Shown in pieces: positions 42,523 to 51,541 of a stretch of DNA of 64,000 nt. How positions within the stretch are numbered: position 1 is the first letter of the stretch; the number at the start of each line of letters is the position of its first letter. The stretch spans positions 992,001 through 1,056,000 of the forward strand of contig NZ_SMGP01000001.1 in assembly GCF_004339745.1 (NCBI RefSeq). The letters run 5' to 3'. A program made the translations under genes and the position numbers. Source of the stretch: Paraburkholderia sp. BL9I2N2 (GTDB lineage Bacteria; Pseudomonadota; Gammaproteobacteria; Burkholderiales; Burkholderiaceae). Below the pieces are notes generated by a model, which made no database searches, had not been told where the DNA came from, and worked only from the letters and a program-made list of their open reading frames with translations.

Positions 42523-44409
42523 ATGACAGATAACAATCACGTGCACAAACAGCCTCTGCCTTCCCTCGCTCTCGCTGCGATCGGAGTGGTGTTCGGCGAT
42601 ATCGGCACGAGCCCGTTGTACTCGCTGAAAGAAGCCTTTAGCCCGTCTCACGGCATTCCGCTGACCGATCAATCAATCCTGGGTGTGATCTCGCTGCTGT
42701 TCTGGGCGATCGTGATCGTGGTCGGCATCAAATATGTGTTGTTCGTGATGCGCGCGGACAATAACGGCGAGGGCGGTGTGCTCGCGTTGATGGCGCTGGC
42801 GCTGCGCTCGCTCGACGAGAAGTCGAAAATGGCCGGCTTGCTGGTGATGCTCGGCATCTTCGGCGCCTGCATGTTCTACGGCGACGCGGTGATCACGCCG
42901 GCCATTTCGGTGATCTCGGCGGTCGAGGGCCTGGAGATCGCAGCGCCCCATCTGTCGCATCTGGTGCTGCCGCTCACGATGGTGATCCTCGTGCTGCTGT
43001 TCTGGATTCAACGGCACGGCACGGCGATGGTCGGCCGTCTGTTCGGTCCGATCATGGTGCTGTGGTTCGTGGTGCTCGCGGTGCTCGGCCTGTGGCATAT
43101 CCTGCAGTCGCCGAATGTGATCCGTGCGCTGAACCCGTATTACGCTTACACCTTCATGGCCGCGCACGTGCTGCAGGCCTACGTGGTGCTTGGCTCGGTC
43201 GTGCTGGTGTTGACCGGCGCCGAAGCGCTGTACGCCGACATGGGCCACTTCGGCGCCAAGCCGATTCGCATGGCGTGGTATTTCCTCGTGATGCCTTCGC
43301 TGGTGCTGAACTACTTCGGCCAGGGCGCGCTGCTGATGCACGATCCGAAGGCCATCGAAAATCCGTTCTTCCTGCTCGCACCGGACTGGGCCTTGTTGCC
43401 GCTCGTCGTGCTCTCGACCGTCGCGACCGTGATCGCCTCGCAGGCCGTGATTTCCGGCGCCTATTCGCTGACGAGCCAGGCAATCCAGCTCGGCTATGTG
43501 CCACGCATGAAGATCCTGCACACATCGGAGCTGGCGATCGGCCAGATCTATGTGCCGGTGGTGAACTGGATGCTGCTGTTCATCATTCTATGCATCGTGA
43601 TTGCCTTCAAGAGTTCGGACAATCTCGCGGCTGCGTACGGTATCGCGGTGACCGCTACCATGGTGATCACCACGATTCTCGCCTGCGTCGTGATGGTGAA
43701 CGTGTGGAACTGGAACAAGCTGCTGGTGGCGCTGATCATCGGCGTGTTCATGACGGTCGATCTAGGATTTTTCGGCGCCAACCTGCTGAAGGTCGAAGAA
43801 GGCGGGTGGTTGCCGCTCGGCATCGGCGCGTTGCTGTTCTTCCTGCTGATGACCTGGTTCAAGGGCCGCATGATCGTGAAGGAGCGCACGGCCGCCGACG
43901 GTATCCCGCTCATGCCGTTCCTGCAGGGATTGCTCGCGCATCCGCCACATCGCGTGTCGGGCACGGCGATCTATCTGACCGGCAGCGATTCGCTCGTGCC
44001 GGTGAGCCTGCTGCACAACCTGAAGCACAATAAGGTGCTGCATGAGCGCACCATCTTCCTGACCTTCGTGACGCGCGATATTCCGTACGTGAACGACTCG
44101 GAGCGTGTGACGGTCAAGGATATCGACGGGGGCCTGTATCTCGTCAAGGCGGCCTACGGTTTCAACGAAACGCCTGACGTGAAGGCGGTCCTGCTCGAAG
44201 TCGGCCGCACGCGCGACATGACCTTCGAGATGATGGACACGTCGTTCTTCCTCGCGCGCGAAACGGTGGTGCCGACGCAACTGCCGGGCATGTCGGTGTG
44301 GCGCGAACGTGTGTTCGCATGGATGCATCAGAATGCCGCGAAGCCGACGGACTTCTTTAGTATTCCGGCTAATCGGGTGGTGGAGTTGGGGACGAAGATC
44401 GAGATCTGA
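42523..44409 (+). CDS. kup: Kup/Trk-type potassium uptake permease
   Basis: Constitutive low-affinity potassium:proton symporter. 628 aa with about twelve membrane helices in the first 440 residues and a soluble C-terminal domain of nearly 190 residues. The signature region [23 protein letters not shown] is at about 15-37 and [18 protein letters not shown] follows, as in Kup. It stands alone between a terminator upstream and a bidirectional one downstream, so it is a single-gene transcript. Confidence 0.97.
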   Translation: MTDNNHVHKQPLPSLALAAIGVVFGDIGTSPLYSLKEAFSPSHGIPLTDQSILGVISLLFWAIVIVVGIKYVLFVMRADNNGEGGVLALMALALRSLDEKSKMAGLLVMLGIFGACMFYGDAVITPAISVISAVEGLEIAAPHLSHLVLPLTMVILVLLFWIQRHGTAMVGRLFGPIMVLWFVVLAVLGLWHILQSPNVIRALNPYYAYTFMAAHVLQAYVVLGSVVLVLTGAEALYADMGHFGAKPIRMAWYFLVMPSLVLNYFGQGALLMHDPKAIENPFFLLAPDWALLPLVVLSTVATVIASQAVISGAYSLTSQAIQLGYVPRMKILHTSELAIGQIYVPVVNWMLLFIILCIVIAFKSSDNLAAAYGIAVTATMVITTILACVVMVNVWNWNKLLVALIIGVFMTVDLGFFGANLLKVEEGGWLPLGIGALLFFLLMTWFKGRMIVKERTAADGIPLMPFLQGLLAHPPHRVSGTAIYLTGSDSLVPVSLLHNLKHNKVLHERTIFLTFVTRDIPYVNDSERVTVKDIDGGLYLVKAAYGFNETPDVKAVLLEVGRTRDMTFEMMDTSFFLARETVVPTQLPGMSVWRERVFAWMHQNAAKPTDFFSIPANRVVELGTKIEI

Positions 44410-44452
44410 CGGCTGCCGCTGATTTTCAAGCGCCCCCATGCAGGGCGCAAAC

Positions 44453-44482
44453 AAAAAGCCCACGCGAATGCGTGGGCTATTT
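44453..44482. terminator. Terminator between kup and tex (convergent)
   Basis: An 8-bp perfect stem (44458-44465 and 44470-44477) with a GAAT loop, five A before and TATTTG after. A second small stem (44430-44435 and 44443-44448) precedes it. It can serve kup and, from the other side, tex. Confidence 0.75.
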
Positions 44483-44570
44483 GTTTGGAGCTTGATGGAT
44501 CGAGCAATGCGCGGCGCTCAACAAGCTCAACCAGCGCGTGAGCGAATCACGCGCCCTAAAAGCAGCAAAC

Positions 44571-46919
44571 TTACTTCTGCTTGAGCTTGGCGAACGCAGC
44601 CGCCATCGCGCCGCCCGCTTCCGGCTCGCGCGAGCGCTGTTGCTGCGCGCCGCGTCCACCGCCGCCTGAGCGGCCCGCGCCGCCGCGATCCTGCTGGGCG
44701 CCGCCACCGCTGCGCGCCGTTGCCGCGCCGACCTCGTCATCCATCCGCATCGTCAAGGCAATACGCTGACGCTTCACGTCGACTTCCAGCACCTTCACCT
44801 TGACGATCTGGCCGGCCTTGACGACTTCATGCGGGTCCTTGATGAACTTCGTCGACATGGCCGACACGTGCACCAGACCGTCCTGATGCACGCCGATATC
44901 GATGAACGCGCCGAACGCCGCCACGTTCGTCACGACGCCTTCGAGCACCATGCCCGGCGTGAGATCGCTGACCTTCTCGACGCCTTCGCGGAACGTCGCG
45001 GTCTTGAACTCCGGACGCGGATCGCGGCCCGGCTTTTCGAGTTCGAGCAGAATGTCGCGCACGGTCGGCAGGCCGAAACGATCGTCGACGAATTCCGCGG
45101 GCGACAGACCGCGCAATGCCTCGCGATTGCCCAGTACTTCACCGACATGCTTGCTGATCTTCGCCAGCATGCGTTCGACGACCGGATACGCTTCCGGGTG
45201 AACCGACGAGCGGTCGAGCGGATTCTCGCCGTTGTTGATGCGCAGGAACCCGGCTGCCTGTTCGAAGGTCTTGTCGCCCAGACGCGGCACCTTGCGCAGA
45301 TGCTCGCGCGACGGGAACGGACCGTTCGCATCGCGATAGTCGACGATGTTGCGCGCCAGCGTGGCGTTCAAACCCGAGACGCGGGCGAGCAGGGCGACGG
45401 AGGCCGTATTCGCGTCCACGCCGACCGCGTTCACGCAGTCTTCGACCACCGCATCGAGCGAACGGGCCAGTTCGCGCTGATTCACGTCGTGCTGATACTG
45501 GCCGACGCCGATCGCCTTCGGCTCGATCTTCACCAACTCGGCGAGCGGGTCCTGCAGACGGCGCGCAATCGACACCGCGCCGCGCAGCGACACGTCCATG
45601 TCGGGGAATTCCTTCGCCGCGAGTTCGGAGGCGGAGTACACCGACGCGCCGGCTTCGGACACGACAATTTTCTGCAGCTTGAATTCCGGATGACGCGCGA
45701 TCAGTTCGCTCGCGAGCTTGTCCGTTTCACGCGACGCCGTGCCGTTGCCGATGCTGATCAGTTCAGCCTGCGTCTGCGCGCAGATGCGCGCGAGTTTCGC
45801 GATCGAGCCGTCCCAGTCGCGGCGTGGCTCGTGCGGATAGATCACGTCGGTGGCGAGCACCTTGCCGGTCCGATCGACCACCGCGACTTTCACACCGGTG
45901 CGCATGCCCGGATCGAGGCCGATCACGGCCTTCGGCCCGGCCGGCGCGGCGAGCAGCAAGTCTTTCAGATTGCGCGCGAACACGCGGATCGCTTCATGCT
46001 CGGCTTCGTCGCGCAGATTGGTCAGCAGCTCGTTTTCGATGTGCGGCTGCACCTTCACGCGCCAGCACCAGCGGCACACGTCGGAAAGCCATTTGTCGGC
46101 CGGACGATTCTGGTTGGCGATGCCGAAGTGGCGCGCAATCAGCGCTTCGCCCGGATGCGGCACCTGCGCGTCGAGTTCTTCGCCCAGGCCCAGCTTGACC
46201 ATCAGCACGCCCGCATTGCGGCCGCGGAACAGCGCCAGCGCGCGATGCGACGGCACGGTGCGGATGGTTTCCGCGTAGTCGTAATAATCGCGGAATTTTT
46301 CTTCCTCGGCGTTTTCCTTGCCTTCCACCACTTTCGACGACACCACGCCCTGGTTGAACAGGTAATCGCGCAGCTTGCCCAGCAACTCGGCCGTTTCGCC
46401 GAACTGTTCCGAGAGAATGTCGCGCGCGCCGTCGAGCGCGGCCTTCACGTCGGCGACGCCTTTCTCGGCGTCCACGTAGGCGGCGGCTTCGGTTTGCGGG
46501 TCGAGCAGGGGATTGGCCAGCAGCCCGTCTGCAAGCGGCTGCAGGCCGGCTTCGCGGGCGATCTGCGCGCGCGTGCGGCGCTTCGGCTTGTACGGGAGAT
46601 ACAGGTCTTCCAGCACCTGTTTGCTGTCGGCGCCTTCGATCGCGGCGCGCAGCTCGTCGCTGAGCTTGCCCTGTTCGTCGATGCTGGCGATGATCGCGGC
46701 GCGCCGGTCTTCCAGCTCGCGCAGATACAGCAGGCGTTCCTCGAGGTTGCGCAGTTGCGTGTCGTCGAGATTGTCGGTCACTTCCTTACGGTAGCGGGCG
46801 ATGAACGGAACAGTCGCTCCTTCGTCGAGAAGTTGCACCGCGGCCGCGACCTGGCGCGGCTGGACGGACAGTTCGGCGGCGATGCGCTGTACGATCTTGA
46901 GTGCTACGGTTTCCGTCAT
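44571..46919 (-). CDS. tex: Tex-type RNA-binding S1 domain transcription accessory protein
   Basis: Tex family protein (YhgF/Spt6-like), a nucleic-acid-binding factor tied to transcription and RNA turnover. 782 aa. Seen in order: the N-terminal helical Tex region ([44 protein letters not shown]), a YqgF-type RNase H fold ([18 protein letters not shown]), helix-hairpin-helix motifs ([30 protein letters not shown]), and a C-terminal S1 domain at about 655-725 ([17 protein letters not shown]). The last 40 residues are Gly/Gln/Arg-rich and low-complexity. Confidence 0.96.
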   Translation of the reverse strand: MTETVALKIVQRIAAELSVQPRQVAAAVQLLDEGATVPFIARYRKEVTDNLDDTQLRNLEERLLYLRELEDRRAAIIASIDEQGKLSDELRAAIEGADSKQVLEDLYLPYKPKRRTRAQIAREAGLQPLADGLLANPLLDPQTEAAAYVDAEKGVADVKAALDGARDILSEQFGETAELLGKLRDYLFNQGVVSSKVVEGKENAEEEKFRDYYDYAETIRTVPSHRALALFRGRNAGVLMVKLGLGEELDAQVPHPGEALIARHFGIANQNRPADKWLSDVCRWCWRVKVQPHIENELLTNLRDEAEHEAIRVFARNLKDLLLAAPAGPKAVIGLDPGMRTGVKVAVVDRTGKVLATDVIYPHEPRRDWDGSIAKLARICAQTQAELISIGNGTASRETDKLASELIARHPEFKLQKIVVSEAGASVYSASELAAKEFPDMDVSLRGAVSIARRLQDPLAELVKIEPKAIGVGQYQHDVNQRELARSLDAVVEDCVNAVGVDANTASVALLARVSGLNATLARNIVDYRDANGPFPSREHLRKVPRLGDKTFEQAAGFLRINNGENPLDRSSVHPEAYPVVERMLAKISKHVGEVLGNREALRGLSPAEFVDDRFGLPTVRDILLELEKPGRDPRPEFKTATFREGVEKVSDLTPGMVLEGVVTNVAAFGAFIDIGVHQDGLVHVSAMSTKFIKDPHEVVKAGQIVKVKVLEVDVKRQRIALTMRMDDEVGAATARSGGGAQQDRGGAGRSGGGGRGAQQQRSREPEAGGAMAAAFAKLKQK

Positions 46920-47116
46920 AAGGTCTTGGTGTTCCTGCGGACTCAGTTCGGGGGCCGCGCGCTGACGCTACGTGAGGGCACGTGGGGCACGTCGGGACAG
47001 GCCGGGCGTGCGCGCTGCGACCAGGTTGCTGGAGCGGGGCATTTTGCCATAAATGCAAAAGGGCTCAACCGCAGGGTGATAGAATTTCGGGCATGTTCCG
47101 TTGACCCTCTACGACG

Positions 47117-48214
47117 TTGCCGATCTCCTTGTCCCTCAACCGCCTGGGCTCCCGCTTGGTCTCTCGCCTGTCACAATTGCCGCCGTTTTTGTCGCCGGGT
47201 TTGTCTCGTTCGCCGCGCACCTCGCTCGTGTCGGCGCCGCGCTCCGTGTTCAGGTCCACGTTCCTCGCCAATGGGAAGTTTTTCGCGTCGTGCGCGTCAT
47301 GTGTGCTGGCCGCCGCGCTGACCATGTCCGCGCCGGCCGTGGCGCAATCCGTGACGCCGGCGAGCAGCGGCGCCGCGCGGCCCGCAGGCGCCCTGGCGCC
47401 GGCCGCCGCATCGGGCGAACAGGCCATGAGCGCAACGAAGGCGCAGGGCGCCACGAACGCCGAGGGCACGGACAACGCCGGCAACGCGGCAGCGCCGGAA
47501 AGCGATTTCGACGCACGGCAAAAAGTCCTGGATCAGCGCACCGAGGAGAACAACTACCGCTACGGCATTGCGGAACACGACTGCTATAGCAAGTTCTTCG
47601 TCAACTATTGCCTGAACAAGGCGCGCGACAGCATGCGCTCGGTGCAGGCCGACATTCGCAAGGAACAGCTCGCGCTCGACGGCGAACAGCGCACGCAGCG
47701 CGCCCGTGTGCGTGACGAGCAGGCCGCGATCAAGCGCGCGCAGGACGAAGCGAGCGCGCCGCAGCGTGCCGCCGACGACGCGCGCAACGCTCAGGCTTAC
47801 GAAGACAAGCAGCGTCAGCATCAGCTCGATCAGGCGCAGCGCGCCGCCGAAGCGCCGCAGCGCAGCGCGAATGCGCAGGCCTATCAGGAGAAGCAGCGTC
47901 AGCATGCGCTGGATCAGGCGCAGCGCGGCATCAGCCCGTCGCAGGCTGCCGCCAACCAGCAGGCGTACGATCAGAAGCAGGGCGACTTCCAGCGCAAGCT
48001 CGACGAGGCGCGTGCGCAAGGCGCGCAGAAGGCGCAGGAGCGCGTGCAGAAGCAGCAGAGCTTCGAGAAGAAGCAGGCGGACGCGGCGCAGCACAAGGCC
48101 GACGTGGAGGCGCGTCAGAAACAGGCGGCCGAGAAAGCCGAGCAGAAGCGTCAGGACGCGTTGAAACAGCAGCAACAGGAAGAGCAGCAAAAGCAGCAGC
48201 AACAACAGCAGTAA
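47117..48214 (+). CDS. Exported coiled-coil protein with 28-residue tandem repeats
   Basis: Function unknown. 365 aa if read from the TTG at 47117; a GTG at 47246 would give a neat signal peptide (MFRSTFLANGKFFASC, then a hydrophobic run ending APAVAQ), so the start is uncertain. After the signal comes an Ala/Gly-rich linker, a conserved-looking block with two Cys (YGIAEHDCYSKFFVNYCLNKARDSM), and a long Gln/Ala/Lys/Arg helix. Three 84-base tandem units (28 residues, QAYxxKQ register) lie at 47792-48043. The last 35 residues are almost only Gln, Glu and Lys. Probably periplasmic. Nothing nearby hints at a partner. Confidence 0.78.
   Translation: MPISLSLNRLGSRLVSRLSQLPPFLSPGLSRSPRTSLVSAPRSVFRSTFLANGKFFASCASCVLAAALTMSAPAVAQSVTPASSGAARPAGALAPAAASGEQAMSATKAQGATNAEGTDNAGNAAAPESDFDARQKVLDQRTEENNYRYGIAEHDCYSKFFVNYCLNKARDSMRSVQADIRKEQLALDGEQRTQRARVRDEQAAIKRAQDEASAPQRAADDARNAQAYEDKQRQHQLDQAQRAAEAPQRSANAQAYQEKQRQHALDQAQRGISPSQAAANQQAYDQKQGDFQRKLDEARAQGAQKAQERVQKQQSFEKKQADAAQHKADVEARQKQAAEKAEQKRQDALKQQQQEEQQKQQQQQQ
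47792..48043 (+). repeat. Three 84-bp in-frame tandem units in the coiled-coil gene
   Basis: Units begin at 47792, 47876 and 47960, each coding for a 28-residue segment beginning QAY. Units 1 and 2 share QAYxxKQRQHxLDQAQR almost exactly; unit 3 is diverged (QAYDQKQGDFQRKLDEAR). 28 residues equals four heptads, which fits a continuous coiled coil. Confidence 0.8.
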
Positions 48215-48340
48215 GCGTGCTGAAGGGGCCCTGAGCGTGCGTGACAGGGCCGTAGCCGCCGTAATGCGTTTTAAGCCGGACAGCAACCTCAGGTAGCGGG
48301 CTGCACACGTAGCCCGCACCATCGACGAGAGGAGGCGAGC

Positions 48341-48559
48341 ATGCGGGATCAACATCACGTCATCAACGCGGACACACTGCGCGACCGCATTCTGCAACTG
48401 GAATCGGAGCATAGTGGGCTTGACCGGTTGATCGACCGAATGTCGGATGAGCCCGGCATCGACGACTTCGAGTTGCAGCGCCTGAAAAAGCGCAAACTCA
48501 AAGTCAAGGACACCATCATCTTGCTGCAGTTGCAGCTCGAACCGGACGCACGCGCCTGA
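48341..48559 (+). CDS. DUF465/YdcH family small protein
   Basis: 72 aa, predicted to be a helical hairpin: an acidic first helix (TLRDRILQLESEHSGLDRLIDRM) and a basic second helix (FELQRLKKRKLKVKDTIILLQLQLE). The LxxEHxxLDxxI pattern and the KKRKLxxKD motif are typical of DUF465 (YdcH). The cellular role is unknown. GAGAGGAGGCGAGC just before the ATG is a strong ribosome site, suggesting good expression. It stands between the repeat protein gene and the helicase gene. Confidence 0.88.
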   Translation: MRDQHHVINADTLRDRILQLESEHSGLDRLIDRMSDEPGIDDFELQRLKKRKLKVKDTIILLQLQLEPDARA

Positions 48560-48623
48560 GTTCGCGGCCTGGCAGGCGCCGGGCGCGCGCCGCGCGAGCC
48601 GGACTTTGCAGGAAACGCTTGCC

Positions 48624-50888
48624 TTGAATTCACCGCTTGAAACTTCATCCCGTGCCACGCCGGGCGACGACGCATCAGGAGCCGCTACACCGGCGCCGCG
48701 TCCCGCCGCGTCCGCACTGAGCGCGTCGCTGAATCCGCGCCGCGTCGTCGAACTGGACGAGATCTTCGCTGAGAACGGTTTGCTGGCCCGTCAGATCGAC
48801 GGGTATCGCTCGCGCGCGTCGCAGATCGAAATGTCGCGCGCCGTCGCCGCCGCCATGGAAGCGTCGGGCCGCGCAATGCCCGAGCCGGCCATGTTCGAGG
48901 CGCAGAAGCGTCCGGCGCGGCGTCTGCAGGGGGCAGGCACCGACGCCGCCGCCGAGGCCGCTGAGGGCGCGGAAGCGGGCGGCCTCGACGGCAGCGAAAA
49001 CACGCTGATCGTCGAAGCCGGTACGGGCACTGGCAAGACCTATGCGTATCTGGTGCCGGCCATGCTGTGGGGTGGCAAGGTGATCGTCTCCACCGGCACG
49101 AAGCATTTGCAGGATCAGCTCTTTCAGCGCGACATTCCGACCGTGCGCGATGCGCTCGCAGTGCCGGTGTCGGTCGCCATGCTCAAGGGGCGTGCGAATT
49201 ACCTGTGCCACTACTATCTGCAGCGCACCGCGGATAACGGCCGTCTGCCGTCGCGCCAGGAAACCTCGTATCTGCAGGATATCGTGCGCTTCGCGAAGAT
49301 CACGCGCACCGGCGACAAGGCCGAACTGGCGAGCGTGCCTGAAACGGCCGCGGTGTGGTCGATGGTCACGTCCACACGTGAAAACTGTCTCGGCCAGGAG
49401 TGTCCGCATTACAAGGACTGCTTTGTAATGCAGGCGCGCCGCGAGGCGCAGCAGGCGGATATCGTGGTGGTGAATCACCACCTGTTTTTCGCCGATATCA
49501 TGCTGCGCGATACAGGCATGGCTGAGTTGCTGCCCACCGCCAACACGATCATCTTCGACGAAGCGCATCAACTGCCCGAGACAGCCACGCTGTTCTTCGG
49601 CGAGACGCTTTCGACCACGCAGTTTCTCGAGCTCGCCCGCGATTCGGTGGCCGAAGGTTTGGGGCATGCACGCGAAACGGTCGACTGGGTGAAGCTCGGC
49701 GCGACGCTCGAGCGCGCCGCGCGCGATGTGCGGCTTGCCTTCAAGGAAGACACGGTGCGCTTGTCGATCGGCCAGTTGCCTGACGATCACCCGTTGTTCC
49801 CCGCGCTCGAAACGCTCGAAACCGAACTCGATGCATTGGCGTCCGCGCTGGCGGGTCAGGCTGAGCGAGCGGAATCGATCGGCGCATGTTTGCGCCGCGC
49901 ACGCGAACTGCAAGGCGTGCTTGCCGGCTGGACCACGCCGCCCACGCAGACCGAGCGCGAAGCCGCTGACGCCGCCTCTGCGGACGGCAAAACCGAGCGC
50001 GCCGACCCGAACGAAAAGGTGCGCTGGATCGAAGTCTTCTCGCATACCGTGCAGTTGCACGAAACGCCGTTGTCGGTCGCGCCGATCTTCGCGAAGCAGC
50101 GCGCCGGCGTGCCGCGCGCATGGATCTTCACGTCGGCCACGCTGTCGGTGCGCGGCGATTTCACGCACTACGCCGCGCAGATGGGCCTGAACGCGAAACG
50201 TTCGATGACGCTGCCCAGTCCCTTCGACTATCCGACGCAGGGGCTGCTGTACGTGCCGCGCAATTTGCCGCAGCCGTCCTCGCCGATGTTCACCGACGCA
50301 GTGTTCGACGCCGCGTTGCCGGCGATCGAAGCATCGGGTGGCGGCGTCTTCATGTTGTGCACGACACTGCGCGCGGTGGACCGCATCTCGGCCAAGCTGC
50401 GCGATACGATCGAAGCGCGCGGTTGGGACTATCCGCTGCTCGTGCAAGGCGATGCGAGCCGCACCGAGTTGCTGGAGCGCTTCCGTTCCTACGGCAACGC
50501 GATTCTGGTGGGCAGCCAGAGCTTCTGGGAAGGCGTGGACGTGCGCGGCGACGCATTGTCGCTGGTGGTGATCGACAAGCTGCCGTTTGCGCCGCCCGAC
50601 GATCCGGTGCTGTCGGCGCGACTCGATGCGCTGACCAAGAAAGGCTTGAGCCCATTCGCCGTGCATCAGTTGCCGCAGGCCGTGATCACGCTGAAGCAGG
50701 GCGCAGGCCGCCTGATTCGCGCTGAGACCGATCGCGGCGTGCTGATGATCTGCGATACACGTCTCGTCGACAAACCGTATGGGCGCCGTATCTGGCAGAG
50801 CCTGCCGCCATTCAAACGCACCCGTGAGATCGAGGTCGTGCGCGAGTTCTTCGAAGAGAACGCCGCGCCGGCGCAACAGGCTGAATAG
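48624..50888 (+). CDS. DinG/YoaA-type Fe-S ATP-dependent DNA helicase
   Basis: XPD-like superfamily 2 helicase. TTG 48624 is favoured (AGGAAA about 8 bases upstream); TTG 48606 is in frame. About 754 aa. Walker A GTGTGKT at about 133-139, DEAH box in IIFDEAHQLPE, and four Fe-S cysteines: one in NYLCHYYLQ and three in the cluster ENCLGQECPHYKDC. The C-terminal half has the SxSFWEGVDVRG motif and QGAGRLIR. About 75 residues between the Q-motif region and Walker A are Ala-rich. E. coli YoaA helps repair stalled forks; DinG unwinds R-loops. I cannot choose between them from this sequence. Confidence 0.92.
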   Translation: MNSPLETSSRATPGDDASGAATPAPRPAASALSASLNPRRVVELDEIFAENGLLARQIDGYRSRASQIEMSRAVAAAMEASGRAMPEPAMFEAQKRPARRLQGAGTDAAAEAAEGAEAGGLDGSENTLIVEAGTGTGKTYAYLVPAMLWGGKVIVSTGTKHLQDQLFQRDIPTVRDALAVPVSVAMLKGRANYLCHYYLQRTADNGRLPSRQETSYLQDIVRFAKITRTGDKAELASVPETAAVWSMVTSTRENCLGQECPHYKDCFVMQARREAQQADIVVVNHHLFFADIMLRDTGMAELLPTANTIIFDEAHQLPETATLFFGETLSTTQFLELARDSVAEGLGHARETVDWVKLGATLERAARDVRLAFKEDTVRLSIGQLPDDHPLFPALETLETELDALASALAGQAERAESIGACLRRARELQGVLAGWTTPPTQTEREAADAASADGKTERADPNEKVRWIEVFSHTVQLHETPLSVAPIFAKQRAGVPRAWIFTSATLSVRGDFTHYAAQMGLNAKRSMTLPSPFDYPTQGLLYVPRNLPQPSSPMFTDAVFDAALPAIEASGGGVFMLCTTLRAVDRISAKLRDTIEARGWDYPLLVQGDASRTELLERFRSYGNAILVGSQSFWEGVDVRGDALSLVVIDKLPFAPPDDPVLSARLDALTKKGLSPFAVHQLPQAVITLKQGAGRLIRAETDRGVLMICDTRLVDKPYGRRIWQSLPPFKRTREIEVVREFFEENAAPAQQAE

Positions 50889-50898
50889 AAGCAATCGA

Positions 50899-50960
50899 CG
50901 CCGCTGTAAAAAGCGGCGCTTAAATGACAAAACGCCACGAATGTAAATCCGTGGCGTTTT
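50899..50960. terminator. Two stem-loops between the helicase gene and the Ala-rich lipoprotein gene
   Basis: First stem 50899-50905 with 50912-50918. The second and better one has 11-bp arms (50929-50939 and 50950-50960) that begin with AAAA and end with TTTT, so it can stop transcription in both directions. Confidence 0.8.
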
Positions 50961-51033
50961 GCTTTACTGCACGGGAAATCGCGATGATTTCCCGATGCAG
51001 TTTTCGCCCAGAGGCGAAACCCTATGCGACAGC

Positions 51034-51309
51034 TTACTGGCTTGCGCCCGAAGCCGGAGCAGCAGCCGAAGCGGCAGCGTCCGAAGCAGCAGCGCCTGCG
51101 TCCGAAGCAGCGGTCGTAGCCGAAGCAGCAGCGTCGCTCGCAGCAGCAGCAGCACCCGAAGCAGCAGCAGCCGAATCCGAAGCTGCGGCAGCCGGTGCCG
51201 AAGCAGCAGCTGCGTCGCTAGCCGGGGCAGCGGCTTGGTCGTTGCTCTTGTTGCATGCAGCCAGTGCCACAGCTGCCAACAGGGATGCTACGAGGAGGGA
51301 TTTCTTCAT
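51034..51309 (-). CDS. Alanine/serine-repeat small lipoprotein
   Basis: 91 aa from the ATG at 51309; AAGGAC lies 8-9 bases upstream, and an in-frame GTG at 51315 is less likely. The N-terminus MKKSLLVASLLAAVALAAC is a clear signal with lipobox LAAC, Cys at 19. After CNKSNDQ the mature part is nearly all Ala, Ser and Asp in irregular repeats of the type ASDAAAS, with a few Gly, Pro and Thr. More than half of the residues are Ala. No homologous domain is recognised; it could act as a flexible or helical envelope spacer. A TATAAT on the minus strand (51444-51449) would leave a leader of about 125-135 bases. Confidence 0.75.
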   Translation of the reverse strand: MKKSLLVASLLAAVALAACNKSNDQAAAPASDAAAASAPAAAASDSAAAASGAAAAASDAAASATTAASDAGAAASDAAASAAAPASGASQ

Positions 51310-51443
51310 GATCACGTCCTTTTATGGTTTAAAGGTAAGCAACAGCGCAAAATAAAACCGGTAATGTGCTCCAACACCGACCTGGGCCGCTGGTGGAGAA
51401 GCTCTTTTGACGAGCTCGAATCTTCCCTACGGCTTGGGCGGAA

Positions 51444-51449
51444 ATTATA
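51444..51449 (-). promoter_or_regulatory. Candidate -10 for the Ala-rich lipoprotein gene
   Basis: TATAAT on the minus strand in an unusually AT-rich stretch. The nearest -35-like hexamer, TTGTCA, is too close (13-base spacer). Confidence 0.3.
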
Positions 51450-51541
51450 TGCACTTTCGTACTGACAATCCATAAATCCGGGGTCAATACGTTGTCTTTC
51501 TCATACAAAATTTCACTGTACGGTATAGCAGGCAGGCAGAG

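Noticed and set aside
44829..47321. Plus-strand ORF of 830 codons opposite tex
   Set aside because: Antisense shadow; tex on the minus strand has all family motifs.
47792..48043. 84-bp periodic repeat as a possible CRISPR or minisatellite
   Set aside because: The period is in frame, falls inside a coding helix, and units differ mostly by synonymous or conservative changes; there are no spacers.
48675..50930. Minus-strand ORF of 751 codons opposite the DinG-type helicase
   Set aside because: Shadow frame without recognisable domains; the helicase motifs are intact on the plus strand.
50924..51355. Plus-strand Ala/Glu-rich ORF opposite the Ala-rich lipoprotein
   Set aside because: It reads the complement of GC-rich Ala codons; the minus strand has a signal peptide, lipobox and ribosome site.
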